DNA of 64,000 nt from Novipirellula artificiosorum (GCF_007860135.1 NZ_SJPV01000020.1:1-64000); one strand, 5' to 3'. Shown: positions 16,785 to 25,924, counted from the stretch's first letter. Notes: a model not told the origin generated them from the sequence alone. Numbers and translations are program-made.

Positions 16785-17426
16785 ATGCAACCAAAAGAAC
16801 ACGCTGGAATATGCAGAAGCCGCCCGGCCCTCGTTCTGTTGCTATTCAGTCTGGTTGGCATCTTTGCAGCGGTCGCCACACCGAGTGCCATTGGACAGGA
16901 AACCATAAGTGAACTTCCGAAGGAAAAACAAACAGCGCTTGGTCTCTATGTGACCGCCGCGGAAGCCTACGAAATGTGGAAGGCTGCGCCGGATGGCGTC
17001 AAGGTAATTGATGTGAGGACGCCTGAAGAGTACGCATTTGTTGGTCACGCGGAAATGGCCTGGAATATTCCCGTGGCGTTTGTGACCTACCAAAGGAAAG
17101 ATGGCAAAACGGAACACGGTGCGAAGATGAATCCCAATTTTGTCGCGGAGGTCAAACGACTGGCCGGCCCCACCGACACGCTGTTGGTCATGTGCCGCTC
17201 TGGGGGCCGCTCTGCCATGGCTGTGAATCAACTCGCGTCAGCAGGCTTCAAAAATGTCTTTAACATCACCGACGGAATGGAAGGAGATAAGGTTGAAGAT
17301 CCTGGCAGCGTCTTTCTTGGAAAGCGAATGAGGAACGGCTGGAAGAACTCCGCGCCCTGGACCTACGGCATCGATCCGGAAAGAATCATTCTTGCAGAAG
17401 GCGCCTCAAAGCAAACCAAACCTTAG
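16785..17426 (+). CDS. Exported rhodanese-domain protein
   Basis: The product is about 213 residues from the ATG at 16785. A basic start is followed by a hydrophobic segment PALVLLLFSLVGIFAAVA and a likely signal-peptidase site after IGQ, so the domain acts in the periplasm. The rhodanese domain has VKVIDVRTPEEYAFVGHAEMAW and the catalytic loop MCRSGGRS (Cys137), then NVFNITDGMEGD and the tail NGWKNSAPWTYGIDPERIIL. It is a clear paralogue of the cytosolic rhodanese at 10322. An upstream in-frame start at 16713 would add 24 residues before the signal peptide and is less likely. Having both compartments covered suggests sulfane sulfur is handled on both sides of the membrane. Confidence 0.86.
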   Translation: MQPKEHAGICRSRPALVLLLFSLVGIFAAVATPSAIGQETISELPKEKQTALGLYVTAAEAYEMWKAAPDGVKVIDVRTPEEYAFVGHAEMAWNIPVAFVTYQRKDGKTEHGAKMNPNFVAEVKRLAGPTDTLLVMCRSGGRSAMAVNQLASAGFKNVFNITDGMEGDKVEDPGSVFLGKRMRNGWKNSAPWTYGIDPERIILAEGASKQTKP

Positions 17427-17437
17427 AATCTTTCGTT

Positions 17438-17584
17438 TAGCTGGGCAGCGCCACCTCGTGGGCGATTTACTGAAATTTCCCGAATCAATCTCGGACTGAG
17501 CGGCAAGACGCTAGTCGCCGGTATTTCGTGTGCATAACCGGCGGCTAGTGCCTTGCCGCTCACAAAGTAGCGCTGTCCAGTTAG
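17438..17584. mobile_element. MITE-like palindromic element, 147 bp
   Basis: The outer ends are inverted relatives: TAGCTGGGCAGCGCCAC at the left, and the complement of TAACTGGACAGCGCTAC at the right. Inside is a long hairpin with 25-base arms at 17498-17522 and 17537-17561 (few mismatches), built on GCGGCAAG and CTAG-CGCCGGT. It has no coding capacity. Fragments of the same end occur at 10191-10230 and 51039-51078, which indicates a dispersed non-autonomous element. It separates the catabolic block from the transporter genes. Confidence 0.6.
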
Positions 17585-17662
17585 TCTTGCCTTATCTTTT
17601 GGACCGCAGTTTGTCGGCAAGGTACAACCCGTTCAAATAGCAGAACAACAGGACCGATCAGC

Positions 17663-18061
17663 ATGACCAAACAGAACTCGGAATCGCCACAACAATCTTT
17701 GACTGAGCAAGCGAGTGGGCAAGTTCGTTGGTGGCTTGACCCGAACCGCGGATTGTTGCTGCCGGTTTCCGGGATCTGGATTCTCGCCTTGGACTGGCTG
17801 CTGTTTTCGTCGAACTTGCTGACTGCGGGACTGGCGACACCGATCGTCGTGGTGGTTGGTTTTGTGTTGGGGGCAGCCGGCACACTGGTTCTTCAGAGAA
17901 GGGTTGCCAAAGATCCGTTCTGGAGAGCTCTGGTGAAAGCACTTGTTTCCGGGATTGTCGTTGGAGTCCCCTGGCCGCTGACGGGATCATTGATCGGTGG
18001 TTGGATCCTGTTGGCTGCAGGGATGAAGAAACCCGCCAGCAAAACGACACAATCGTTATGA
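17663..18061 (+). CDS. Small multi-pass membrane protein of unknown family
   Basis: The 132-residue product has a short polar N-terminus and then three or four hydrophobic segments at about 30-50, 52-77 and 88-120. The last segment carries a GVPWPLTGSLIGGWILLAAG motif with prolines and glycines typical of a tight membrane turn. A Trp-Trp-Leu-Asp-Pro-Asn sequence precedes the first helix. AGGA lies 9 nt before the ATG. The BASS-type transporter starts 28 bp downstream, so it is probably in the same operon and may be a transporter accessory. I do not recognise the family. Confidence 0.6.
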   Translation: MTKQNSESPQQSLTEQASGQVRWWLDPNRGLLLPVSGIWILALDWLLFSSNLLTAGLATPIVVVVGFVLGAAGTLVLQRRVAKDPFWRALVKALVSGIVVGVPWPLTGSLIGGWILLAAGMKKPASKTTQSL

Positions 18062-18088
18062 TACGCTCGAATTCAAAGGCAAGACGCA

Positions 18089-18955
18089 ATGAGCATTGAA
18101 GACATCTTTAACCTCGCCGTCGTGGTTTTCACGGTTGGAAATTTGGCGGCGATGGGATTGGAATTGAACGTACCCGACGCCATCAAGGCATTGCGAAACC
18201 CGCGATTCGTGACTCTGGTGATTGTCTGGAGTTGGTTGGTTGGTCCGGCGCTAGCGTATCTGATTACCAAGATCCTTCCGCTGTCAGAACCCTATGCCAT
18301 GGGACTGCTGTTGGCTGGCCCTGCACCTTGTGCGCCTTTCTATCCGCTGGTGGTCCGAAAAGCCCGTGGAGACGTGGCCTTTGCGGCTGCGTTCTTACTA
18401 CTGACAGCAATTGGCACAGTATTGCTCATGCCATTGATGGTGCCGCTGATGGTCAAGGGGATTTCGGTTAGCGCCTGGGCAATTGCGAAGCCGCTGATCA
18501 CGCTCGTTCTGATTCCGCTGCTAGCCGGCATCACGATACGAGTCTACAAGCCGATCGCAGCAGACAAGCTATTTCCGCTGGTCAAGCGAATTGCTGGAAT
18601 CGCTACGCTGACCGTGTTGATCCTGGTACTCGTGCTCTATGGCAAGGGAATGCTCAACTCGATGGGCGGCTTTGCGATCGGTGCACAACTTCTGTTTCTC
18701 GGCGGAATGACTTTGTTGTCTTACAAGTTTGGGTTTGGATTGAAACAGAACCAAAGAAGCATCATGGGCTTGGGCATCGGCACACGCAATATCGCTGCGG
18801 TGTTTGCGGTGCTGATGGCGATTCCGAACCCCGACCCGGACTTGGTCGTCATGGTCGTGCTCGTGGTTCCATTGTCGGTGATGGTCGCGTTCGCTGCGGC
18901 GCAGTGGTTCTGCAAACAAGTCGAGGTACAGACAACCGGAACGGATACAGCATGA
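18089..18955 (+). CDS. Bile acid:sodium symporter (BASS) family transporter
   Basis: The 288-residue integral membrane protein has about nine hydrophobic helices. It carries the BASS-type features AMGLELNVPDAIKALRNPR near the N-terminus and LLLAGPAPCAPFYPLVVRKARGD, where polar and Pro residues form the first cross-over region. The second half contains GLGIGTRNIAAVFAVLMA, equivalent to the second cross-over. Members carry organic anions including bile acids, pyruvate, sulfonate-like compounds and, in the related ACR3 branch, arsenite. The stop overlaps the SulP start (ATGA). With the catabolic genes upstream, uptake of an organic sulfur acid is a reasonable but unproven role. Confidence 0.82.
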   Translation: MSIEDIFNLAVVVFTVGNLAAMGLELNVPDAIKALRNPRFVTLVIVWSWLVGPALAYLITKILPLSEPYAMGLLLAGPAPCAPFYPLVVRKARGDVAFAAAFLLLTAIGTVLLMPLMVPLMVKGISVSAWAIAKPLITLVLIPLLAGITIRVYKPIAADKLFPLVKRIAGIATLTVLILVLVLYGKGMLNSMGGFAIGAQLLFLGGMTLLSYKFGFGLKQNQRSIMGLGIGTRNIAAVFAVLMAIPNPDPDLVVMVVLVVPLSVMVAFAAAQWFCKQVEVQTTGTDTA

Positions 18956-20709
18956 ATCTCATGAACCGACTTCGCCGCTACCTGCCCATCCTGGAATGGG
19001 GAGCCAAATACACCAGCAGAACGTTTACCAACGATCTGCTCGTCGCTGGGATTGTCACGGTCATGCTAATCCCGCAGTCGTTGGCCTACGCGCTGCTGGC
19101 TGGGCTTCCGCCCGAGGTTGGATTGTATGCGTCGATGGCACCGTTGATTTTGTATGCAATCTTTGGCACCTCTCGCGCATTGGCGGTCGGCCCCGTTGCC
19201 GTGGCCAGCTTGATGACGGCGGCAGCGGCTGCGACGATCGCTTCGCAAGGAACCCCTGAGTACCTTGGCGCCACGATTGCGCTTGCGGCGATCTCCGGTT
19301 TGCTACTGCTCGCGATGGGGCTGCTACGATTAGGGTTCCTGGCTAATTTCTTGAGCCATCCCGTCATCTCTGGGTTCATCACGGCCTCGGGCATCCAGAT
19401 CGCAGCGGGTCAGCTTGCGCCGGTACTGGGTATCGACGCGCACGGCGAAAGTTTCGTCGATGTGGTTCAATCGATGATACCAAATCTAGGAAACATCAAT
19501 CCCTACACCACCGTAATCGGAATCGCGTCGTTGGTGTTTCTGTTCTGGGTGCGTAGCGGGCTAAAGCCGTTATTATTGAAATTCGGTCTAAGTGAACGTG
19601 CTGCGGATCTATTGGCCAAGGTCGGGCCCGTGGTCGCGATCGCGGTGACGACGGCTGCGGTTTGGGGCTTTGGACTCTCGGAACAGGGTGTCAAGATTGT
19701 CGGCACGGTTCCAAAAGGATTGCCGAAATTCTCGATGCCTCCAATGGAGCTATCGCTTTGGGCAAAGCTGCTTGTTCCTGCACTGCTGATCTCGATCGTT
19801 GGCTATGTCGAGTCGATTTCGGTCGCACTCACGCTCGCGGCCAAACGCCGTCAGCGAGTGGATCCAGACCAAGAATTGATTGCTTTGGGCATGTCAAATT
19901 TCGGTTCGGCTGTCTCTGGTGGATTTCCCGTCACGGGGGGGTTTTCGCGATCGGTCGTGAATTTTGATGCCGGTGCAGAGACTCCGGCGGCGGGTGCCTT
20001 TACGGCGATCGGCATCGCGATGGCCACGTTGTTTCTCACACCGCTCCTCTACTTTTTGCCCAATGCGACCTTGTCCGCGACCATCATTGTTGCTGTTTTG
20101 TCCTTGGTGGACCTGGCTGCAATCAAACAGACTTGGCATTACTCGCGATCCGACGCCGCGGCCATGATCACCACGATCTTGTTGACGCTGGTTGAGGGAG
20201 TCGAAATAGGACTGCTGGCGGGTGTCGGGCTATCGATTTTCTTGCATCTTTATCGCACTTCAAGACCGCATGTGGCCACGGTGGGCCAGATCCCCGGAAC
20301 CATGAACTTTCGAAACAGGGATCGGCATGATGTCGTGACGGACCCCGAGATACTGTCGCTGCGGATTGACGCGAGCCTCTATTTTCCAAATGCGCGCTTT
20401 ATCGAAGACTATATCAACCAAGCGGTCGCAGCGGAGTCAACGGTTCGTCACGTCATCCTGGAGTGCCCCGCCGTGAATACGATCGATGCTTCCGCACTTG
20501 AAAGCCTCGAAGCCGTCAACGCCCGTCTAAAAGATGGCGGCATCACACTGCATCTGTCCGAGGTGAAAGGACCGGTCATGGACAGGCTAAAGCGATCGCA
20601 TTTCATTCACCAACTGACCGGAAAGATTCATCTGACGCATTTCGATGCCGTCTCCAGTATCAATCCTGAACTGGCGAGACGTGCACTGGAATCGGCTGAC
20701 ACACGTTAG
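18952..20709 (+). CDS. SulP-family anion (sulfate) transporter with STAS domain
   Basis: The 585-residue protein has the SulP signature LVAGIVTVMLIPQSLAYALLAGLPPEVGLYAS near residue 30 and GTSRALAVGPVAVASLM after it. About 12-14 membrane helices are followed by a C-terminal STAS domain from about residue 465 (LSLRIDASLYFPNARFI, VILECPAVNTIDASALESLE). SulP proteins move sulfate, bicarbonate or other anions. The ATG at 18952 overlaps the TGA of the BASS gene, which is better than the earlier in-frame start at 18904. The coupling suggests the two carriers are made together. In a desulfination pathway SulP could export sulfate or sulfite; direction cannot be read from sequence. Confidence 0.92.
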   Translation: MNLMNRLRRYLPILEWGAKYTSRTFTNDLLVAGIVTVMLIPQSLAYALLAGLPPEVGLYASMAPLILYAIFGTSRALAVGPVAVASLMTAAAAATIASQGTPEYLGATIALAAISGLLLLAMGLLRLGFLANFLSHPVISGFITASGIQIAAGQLAPVLGIDAHGESFVDVVQSMIPNLGNINPYTTVIGIASLVFLFWVRSGLKPLLLKFGLSERAADLLAKVGPVVAIAVTTAAVWGFGLSEQGVKIVGTVPKGLPKFSMPPMELSLWAKLLVPALLISIVGYVESISVALTLAAKRRQRVDPDQELIALGMSNFGSAVSGGFPVTGGFSRSVVNFDAGAETPAAGAFTAIGIAMATLFLTPLLYFLPNATLSATIIVAVLSLVDLAAIKQTWHYSRSDAAAMITTILLTLVEGVEIGLLAGVGLSIFLHLYRTSRPHVATVGQIPGTMNFRNRDRHDVVTDPEILSLRIDASLYFPNARFIEDYINQAVAAESTVRHVILECPAVNTIDASALESLEAVNARLKDGGITLHLSEVKGPVMDRLKRSHFIHQLTGKIHLTHFDAVSSINPELARRALESADTR

Positions 20710-21077
20710 CATCGTGCGAAAAATAAGTGTTAGATTTCGTAATGGGATTCGCCAGAATTCCAGTGTGCAGGAGGGATTTCTTGCGAAATGCACTACGACA
20801 GCAATTGATCGCTCGTTCCTTAGCGTCCGGTACGGCGGGGTGCGTGGTCATCGTCGCGTCGAAGGATTGCATCTGTACCAAACGGCTCCAATCGGCGGTA
20901 TTCTGTGGTACCATTTGCTATGATCTGACCGCTCGTCCTTTGTCCCGATTCAACTTTAGGGTTGGGGCTGTTGCGGAAGTTGTTAACGGCTTGTCGACGA
21001 AGCACGAGGCGACTCGTGGTTTTACGATACTACATTACTGATTGATTGTGAAAAGATTCTCCATTGGAAAAGAGGTG
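20710..21077. other. Intergenic region upstream of the first RND pump
   Basis: This stretch of 368 bp lies between the SulP stop and the membrane-fusion gene. Short frames across it (for example 20727-21041) have no recognisable domain and no convincing ribosome-binding site. A possible -10 box TATGAT lies near 20916, without a good -35 partner. I see no repeat or RNA gene in it. Confidence 0.4.
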
Positions 21078-22370
21078 ATGACAGTGAAGCCATCCAAGGC
21101 GTCCGAAACTCAAGTCGCGGTCGATCTTTGTTTTGATCCCTCCAAGACGATCGCGTTGCCGTTGGCTCGGCGTGCTGGTGTTGATTTGCCATCGGGACGC
21201 TCGCGTTGGATCAGTTTGTTCCTCCTGTGGCCACTCGTGATTGTCGCTGTCGGCTGTAAAACGGAAGTACAGCAACCGGCCGCTGCCCCGCCAAAGGTTA
21301 CCGTTGGCCATCCGGTCCAGCGGGAATTGACCGATGAGGATGAGTTTAACGGGCTGCTGGAATCACCCGAGGTTGTCGAACTTCGTGCCCGGGTTCGTGG
21401 TCACATCCAAAAGGTACACTTCCAGGATGGTGAGATGGTCGAGCAAGGACAATTGCTTTTTGAACTCGATCCGAGACCGTTTCAAGTCCAGATCGATCAA
21501 ACCGTTGCCCAAAGCCAAGCCCTCGAAGCCCAGAAAATCGCTGCGGACAAGATCGTTGCCCGCTACAAATCGTTATTAGAGCAGAACGCTGCCAGCGCGC
21601 AAGAACTCGAAGAGGCGGTGGCGGATGCGGGGTCCTTTGAGGCCCAGGTACTGGCCAAACAGGAAGAGGCCAAGACGTACCAATTGGACCTGGAATTTTC
21701 TCGAATCACAGCGCCCATCTCAGGACGTATCGGTCGGGCATTGTTGACCGAAGGAAACCTTGTCAACGCAGGTGGGAGCGATCCAATTTTGACTACGATC
21801 GTGTCGGTGAATCCGGTCTATGCCTATTTCTCGATTGATGAGCGGACCCTTCAACGATACATGAGAGCCCGTCAGGCGGACGGCGAGGAATCCGTGGTAT
21901 CGTTACGTGAGCGAAAGATCCCCTTCCGATTCGGACTTGATTCCGATAGCGATTTTCCTCACGAGGGAATACTCGAATTTGCCGACAACCGAATCGATTC
22001 GGGAACGGGCACTGTGGAAGTGCGAGGCGTGGTCGAGAACAAACAGGGGCTGTTTGTTCCCGGCTCACGCGTGAAGATTCGAATTCCAGCAGGCGAACCG
22101 TACAATGCTGTGCTGATTCCGGATACGGCGATCCTAAGTGACCAGGACATACGCTACGTGTTGGTCGTTGACGATAAGAACGTGGTGACACGCCGCGACA
22201 TCACTCCTGCCAAGCTGTTGGACGACGGGCTACGGGTGATTCTGCCTGGGAGAAGCGACGAACCGGCCATCACGTCGGACGACCGGATCATCGTGATGGG
22301 GCTTCAGCGGGCTCGCATCAACTACCCGGTCGAACCGATCCAAGAATCGACCAGTCCTGCTGAGGAATAG
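21078..22370 (+). CDS. RND efflux periplasmic adaptor (membrane fusion) lipoprotein
   Basis: The product is about 430 residues from the ATG at 21078. The hydrophobic segment LFLLWPLVIVAVGCKTE ends in a lipobox, so the mature protein is probably anchored at Cys. The adaptor order is clear: beta-barrel start KVTVGHPVQRELTDEDEFNG, first lipoyl half RARVRGHIQKVHFQDGEMVEQGQLLFELDPRPF, a coiled-coil hairpin at about 135-190, and second lipoyl half FSRITAPISGRIGRALLTEGNLVNAG. A C-terminal barrel follows. It belongs to the AcrA/MexA group and links the inner-membrane pump at 22436 to an outer-membrane channel, none of which is encoded nearby. Starts at 21042 (TTG) and 21084 (GTG) are alternatives. 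Confidence 0.92.
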   Translation: MTVKPSKASETQVAVDLCFDPSKTIALPLARRAGVDLPSGRSRWISLFLLWPLVIVAVGCKTEVQQPAAAPPKVTVGHPVQRELTDEDEFNGLLESPEVVELRARVRGHIQKVHFQDGEMVEQGQLLFELDPRPFQVQIDQTVAQSQALEAQKIAADKIVARYKSLLEQNAASAQELEEAVADAGSFEAQVLAKQEEAKTYQLDLEFSRITAPISGRIGRALLTEGNLVNAGGSDPILTTIVSVNPVYAYFSIDERTLQRYMRARQADGEESVVSLRERKIPFRFGLDSDSDFPHEGILEFADNRIDSGTGTVEVRGVVENKQGLFVPGSRVKIRIPAGEPYNAVLIPDTAILSDQDIRYVLVVDDKNVVTRRDITPAKLLDDGLRVILPGRSDEPAITSDDRIIVMGLQRARINYPVEPIQESTSPAEE

Positions 22371-22435
22371 TTTGACGTTCGCAAGGACCCTTCCTCCGTG
22401 CCGAACGGACATCAATCGCTTCAGGAACCGCACAC

Positions 22436-25400
22436 ATGATCTCTCACTTCTTTATTGACCGTCCCATCTTTGCCTCGGTCCTGTCCATCGTCATCGTGAT
22501 CTTCGGTGGAGTCGCGGTATCACAGTTGCCCGTGGCGCAGTATCCCGACGTGACACCGCCCACGGTTCAGGTGACGGCGACTTACCCAGGTGCCAACGCC
22601 GTTACGGTCGCCGAGACCGTGGCGACGCCGATCGAGCAGGAAGTGAACGGCGTCGAGCGGATGCTGTACATGTCTTCCAAGTGCACCAATGACGGTCAGA
22701 TGATGCTCGACGTCACTTTTGAACTTGGCACGAATCTTGATACGGCCCAGGTGTTGGTCCAAAACCGTGTGGCGGTTGCCGAAGCCAAATTGCCAGAAGA
22801 TGTCAAGCGGATTGGCGTGACGACGAAAAAGAAGTCGGCCAGCATCTTGATGTGCGTCAACCTGATTTCGCCCGGTGGACGTTACGATCAACTCTACCTC
22901 AGTAACTTCGCTTTGTTGAACGTCAAAGATGACTTGGCTCGCGTCTCGGGTGTGGGGGACGTCAGTTTCCTGGGACCGCGCGATTACAGTATGCGGATTT
23001 GGCTCGACCCGAATAAGCTTGCGTCACTGCAGATGACTGCCAGCGACGTGATCCAGGCCATCCAGGAACAGAACGTGCAAGTGGCAGCCGGCCGAATTGG
23101 CCAGCCGCCGATCCCAACGGGTGCAAACGTTCCGTTTCAGCTTCCGCTGAACGTGCAAGGCCGATTGTCGAATGAAGAGCAATTCGAGGAGATCGTTGTC
23201 AAACGTGGCGAGCGAGGCCAAATGGTCTACCTTCGCGACGTGGTGCGTGAGAAGACCTACGATGATGCCGGCCGTGTCGTCGAAAAAGGAATTGAACTGG
23301 GCGCGAAGAACTACGACGTGAACAGTTACCTTGACGGTGAACCGTCTGTCACGCTCGGCGTGTTCCAATTGCCCGGGTCCAACGCGCTCGAAACGGCCGC
23401 CTCGATTCGTGAAAAAATGGCCGAACTGAAAACCCGGTTTCCTGAGGGCGTTAAATACAAGATTGAATACGACACAACGGTCTTTGTGAGCGAATCGATC
23501 ACCAGCGTTTACCATACGCTGATCGAGGCATTCGTATTGGTGTTTATTGTTGTTCTCGTCTTCTTGCAGAATTGGCGAGCCACGATTATTCCGATGGTCG
23601 CCGTACCGGTATCCTTAATCGGTACCTTCGCGTTCATGGCGTTGTTTGGCTTTTCGCTCAATAACCTGTCGCTGTTTGGGCTTGTGCTGGCGATTGGTAT
23701 CGTGGTGGACGATGCGATCGTGGTGGTTGAGAACGTCGAACGGCTGATGGCGACGGGACTCAAACCTCGTGATGCCTGCCGCAAAGCGATGGAGGAAGTC
23801 ACGGGGCCGGTCATTGCCATTTCGCTGGTACTTTGTGCGGTGTTTGTACCCACCGCGTTCATGGCTGGAATCAGCGGGCAATTCTTTAAGCAATTTGCCT
23901 TGACGATTGCCGCTTCGACGGTGATCTCGGCATTCAATTCGCTGACCCTCAGCCCCGCTCTTTGTGCGCTACTGCTGAAGCCGCACGACAAGGGCGACGG
24001 AGCCCATGGCCACGCGTCTTCGGAGCGCGAGGCGCTTCCGCGTTTGGGGATCGCAATTCTTGGCGGCTTGATCGCCTACGTCTTTTTGTCGGGTCTGGTG
24101 GCACACTGGACGGGTCTGGACATTCAGGCGGCCAAGGGCCACGGCCCCACGGCGCCTGATTGGCTGCGGATTGCTTTGTTCTTTGTCGGCTCGGTGGCCG
24201 GCTGGTTCTTGAGTCATCCTGTGAATTGGGTTCTCAACCGATTTTTTGATGGCTTCAACTGGGGATTCGATGTCACGATTCGTGGATACGGTCGGTGCGT
24301 CAGTCTGATGTTACGAACCTTCGTGATCGTCTTGGGCGTTTACTGCGTGATGATGTTTCTGACCTTTCTCGGATTCAAAATCGTACCCGCCGGTTTTATC
24401 CCGGAACAGGACAAAGGATACTTGGTCGTCAACGCACAGCTTCCCGATGGCGCCAGTCTGGAGCGAAGTGATCAGTTGGTACGAAAGCTGAGCAAGATTG
24501 CTCGTGAGACAGAAGGGGTCGCCCACACCATCGACTTAGCCGGTTACTCGACGCTGCTCAACACCAACATCTCGAACGCAGCCGGCATGTTTGTCGTGTT
24601 GTCGCCATTTGAGGAGCGGGCAGGTAAACCGGAACTGGCTGCGCCCGCCGTGATTGCGAGGCTACGTCAGAAGTTCTCCGAGTTTCAGGAGGCGCAGACG
24701 GCTGTCTTCGGCGCTCCACCGGTCGAAGGTCTCGGCAGCACCGGTGGCTTCAAGCTTCAGATTCAAGACCGTCGCGGAGCGGGGCTACGAGCGCTGCAAG
24801 GGGCCGTTCAGAACATGGCCGACGAGTCGCGTAATCAGCCGGGGTTAGTCGGCGTGTTCTCGACATTCAGCGTCTCTCAGCCACAGTTGTATGCTGAAAT
24901 CGATCGTGAAAAGGTCAAATCGCAAAACGTATCGCTGGACGAAGTCCACCTAGCACTGCAAACGTTCTTGGGCTCGGCCTACGTCAATGATTTCTCCTTT
25001 CAAAATCGCAACTGGCAGGTCAATGTGCAGGCGGATCCACGCTATCGCATGCGGGCCGAGGACATTGGAAAGTTGGAAGTCCGAAATGCCGATGGTAATC
25101 GAGTTCCCTTAGCCACGCTGCTCAAGGTGGAAAACACCAGTGGGCCACCGATCGTCAATCACTACAATCTCTATCCTTCGGCCGAGCTGAACGGTGCAAC
25201 CGCACCGGGAGTTAGCTCGAGCCAGGCGATCACGATGATGGAAGACCTGGCGGACAGCTCGCTTCCCACAACGATGGGATACGAATGGACCGAGTTGACG
25301 TACCAACAGATCTTGGCGTCGAAGGACATTCTGACCAAGCTTGCATTCCCGCTGGGCGTCTTGTTTATCTTCCTTGTACTCGCCGCCCAATACGAAAGCT

Positions 25401-25915
25401 GGCTATTACCGTTAGCGATCATTTTGATCGTTCCGATGTGTATCCTGGCTGCGTTAACCGGCGTTTGGCTTGCCCACTTGGACAACAACATTTTCGTACA
25501 GATCGGCTTGATCGTCTTGATTGGGTTGGCGGCGAAAAACGCGATCTTGATTGTCGAATTCGCCAAACAACTCGAGGACTCGGGGCAGCCGCGGTTTGAG
25601 GCGACGGTGGATGCTTGCCGATTGCGTCTGAGGCCGATTCTGATGACATCGTTCGCCTTTATTCTGGGCGTCGTTCCGCTGGTCTTGGCGAAGGGCGCTG
25701 GCGCAGAGATGCGATTCACGCTTGGCTTGGCGGTCTTTAGCGGAATGCTCGGGGTAACGATCTTCGGCATTTTCTTCACACCGGTCTTTTACTATGTCGT
25801 CCGCTGGATGAGTGCAAAACAGAAAGTGGAAAAACTCGAATCCCAACCCGTTGAACCTGTCGCCACATCGTTGACCGTTCACATGGATGATCAGGACGAG
25901 CAAGACCATTCGTAG
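22436..25915 (+). CDS. RND multidrug/solute efflux pump, AcrB/HAE1 family
   Basis: The 1159-residue inner-membrane transporter has the HAE1 features: FIDRPIFASVLSIVIVIFGGVAVSQLPVAQYPDVTPPTVQV at the start and LGIVVDDAIVVVENVERLM in helix TM4 with the paired Asp residues of the proton relay. Near the end is GLAAKNAILIVEFAKQLE. It exports hydrophobic compounds using the proton gradient. It is about 110 residues longer than AcrB. An extra block around residues 515-600 contains a His/Asp-rich loop and two hydrophobic segments (LGIAILGGLIAYVFLSGLV and WLRIALFFVGSVAGWFLSH) inserted between the two repeat halves. AGGA lies 9 nt before the ATG, 65 bp after the adaptor gene. Confidence 0.94.
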   Translation: MISHFFIDRPIFASVLSIVIVIFGGVAVSQLPVAQYPDVTPPTVQVTATYPGANAVTVAETVATPIEQEVNGVERMLYMSSKCTNDGQMMLDVTFELGTNLDTAQVLVQNRVAVAEAKLPEDVKRIGVTTKKKSASILMCVNLISPGGRYDQLYLSNFALLNVKDDLARVSGVGDVSFLGPRDYSMRIWLDPNKLASLQMTASDVIQAIQEQNVQVAAGRIGQPPIPTGANVPFQLPLNVQGRLSNEEQFEEIVVKRGERGQMVYLRDVVREKTYDDAGRVVEKGIELGAKNYDVNSYLDGEPSVTLGVFQLPGSNALETAASIREKMAELKTRFPEGVKYKIEYDTTVFVSESITSVYHTLIEAFVLVFIVVLVFLQNWRATIIPMVAVPVSLIGTFAFMALFGFSLNNLSLFGLVLAIGIVVDDAIVVVENVERLMATGLKPRDACRKAMEEVTGPVIAISLVLCAVFVPTAFMAGISGQFFKQFALTIAASTVISAFNSLTLSPALCALLLKPHDKGDGAHGHASSEREALPRLGIAILGGLIAYVFLSGLVAHWTGLDIQAAKGHGPTAPDWLRIALFFVGSVAGWFLSHPVNWVLNRFFDGFNWGFDVTIRGYGRCVSLMLRTFVIVLGVYCVMMFLTFLGFKIVPAGFIPEQDKGYLVVNAQLPDGASLERSDQLVRKLSKIARETEGVAHTIDLAGYSTLLNTNISNAAGMFVVLSPFEERAGKPELAAPAVIARLRQKFSEFQEAQTAVFGAPPVEGLGSTGGFKLQIQDRRGAGLRALQGAVQNMADESRNQPGLVGVFSTFSVSQPQLYAEIDREKVKSQNVSLDEVHLALQTFLGSAYVNDFSFQNRNWQVNVQADPRYRMRAEDIGKLEVRNADGNRVPLATLLKVENTSGPPIVNHYNLYPSAELNGATAPGVSSSQAITMMEDLADSSLPTTMGYEWTELTYQQILASKDILTKLAFPLGVLFIFLVLAAQYESWLLPLAIILIVPMCILAALTGVWLAHLDNNIFVQIGLIVLIGLAAKNAILIVEFAKQLEDSGQPRFEATVDACRLRLRPILMTSFAFILGVVPLVLAKGAGAEMRFTLGLAVFSGMLGVTIFGIFFTPVFYYVVRWMSAKQKVEKLESQPVEPVATSLTVHMDDQDEQDHS

Positions 25916-25924
25916 TCGCGCACT

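Noticed and set aside
20727..21041. 104-codon frame before the first RND adaptor
   Set aside because: It has no convincing ribosome-binding site, no domain and an odd composition; it is more likely untranslated leader sequence.
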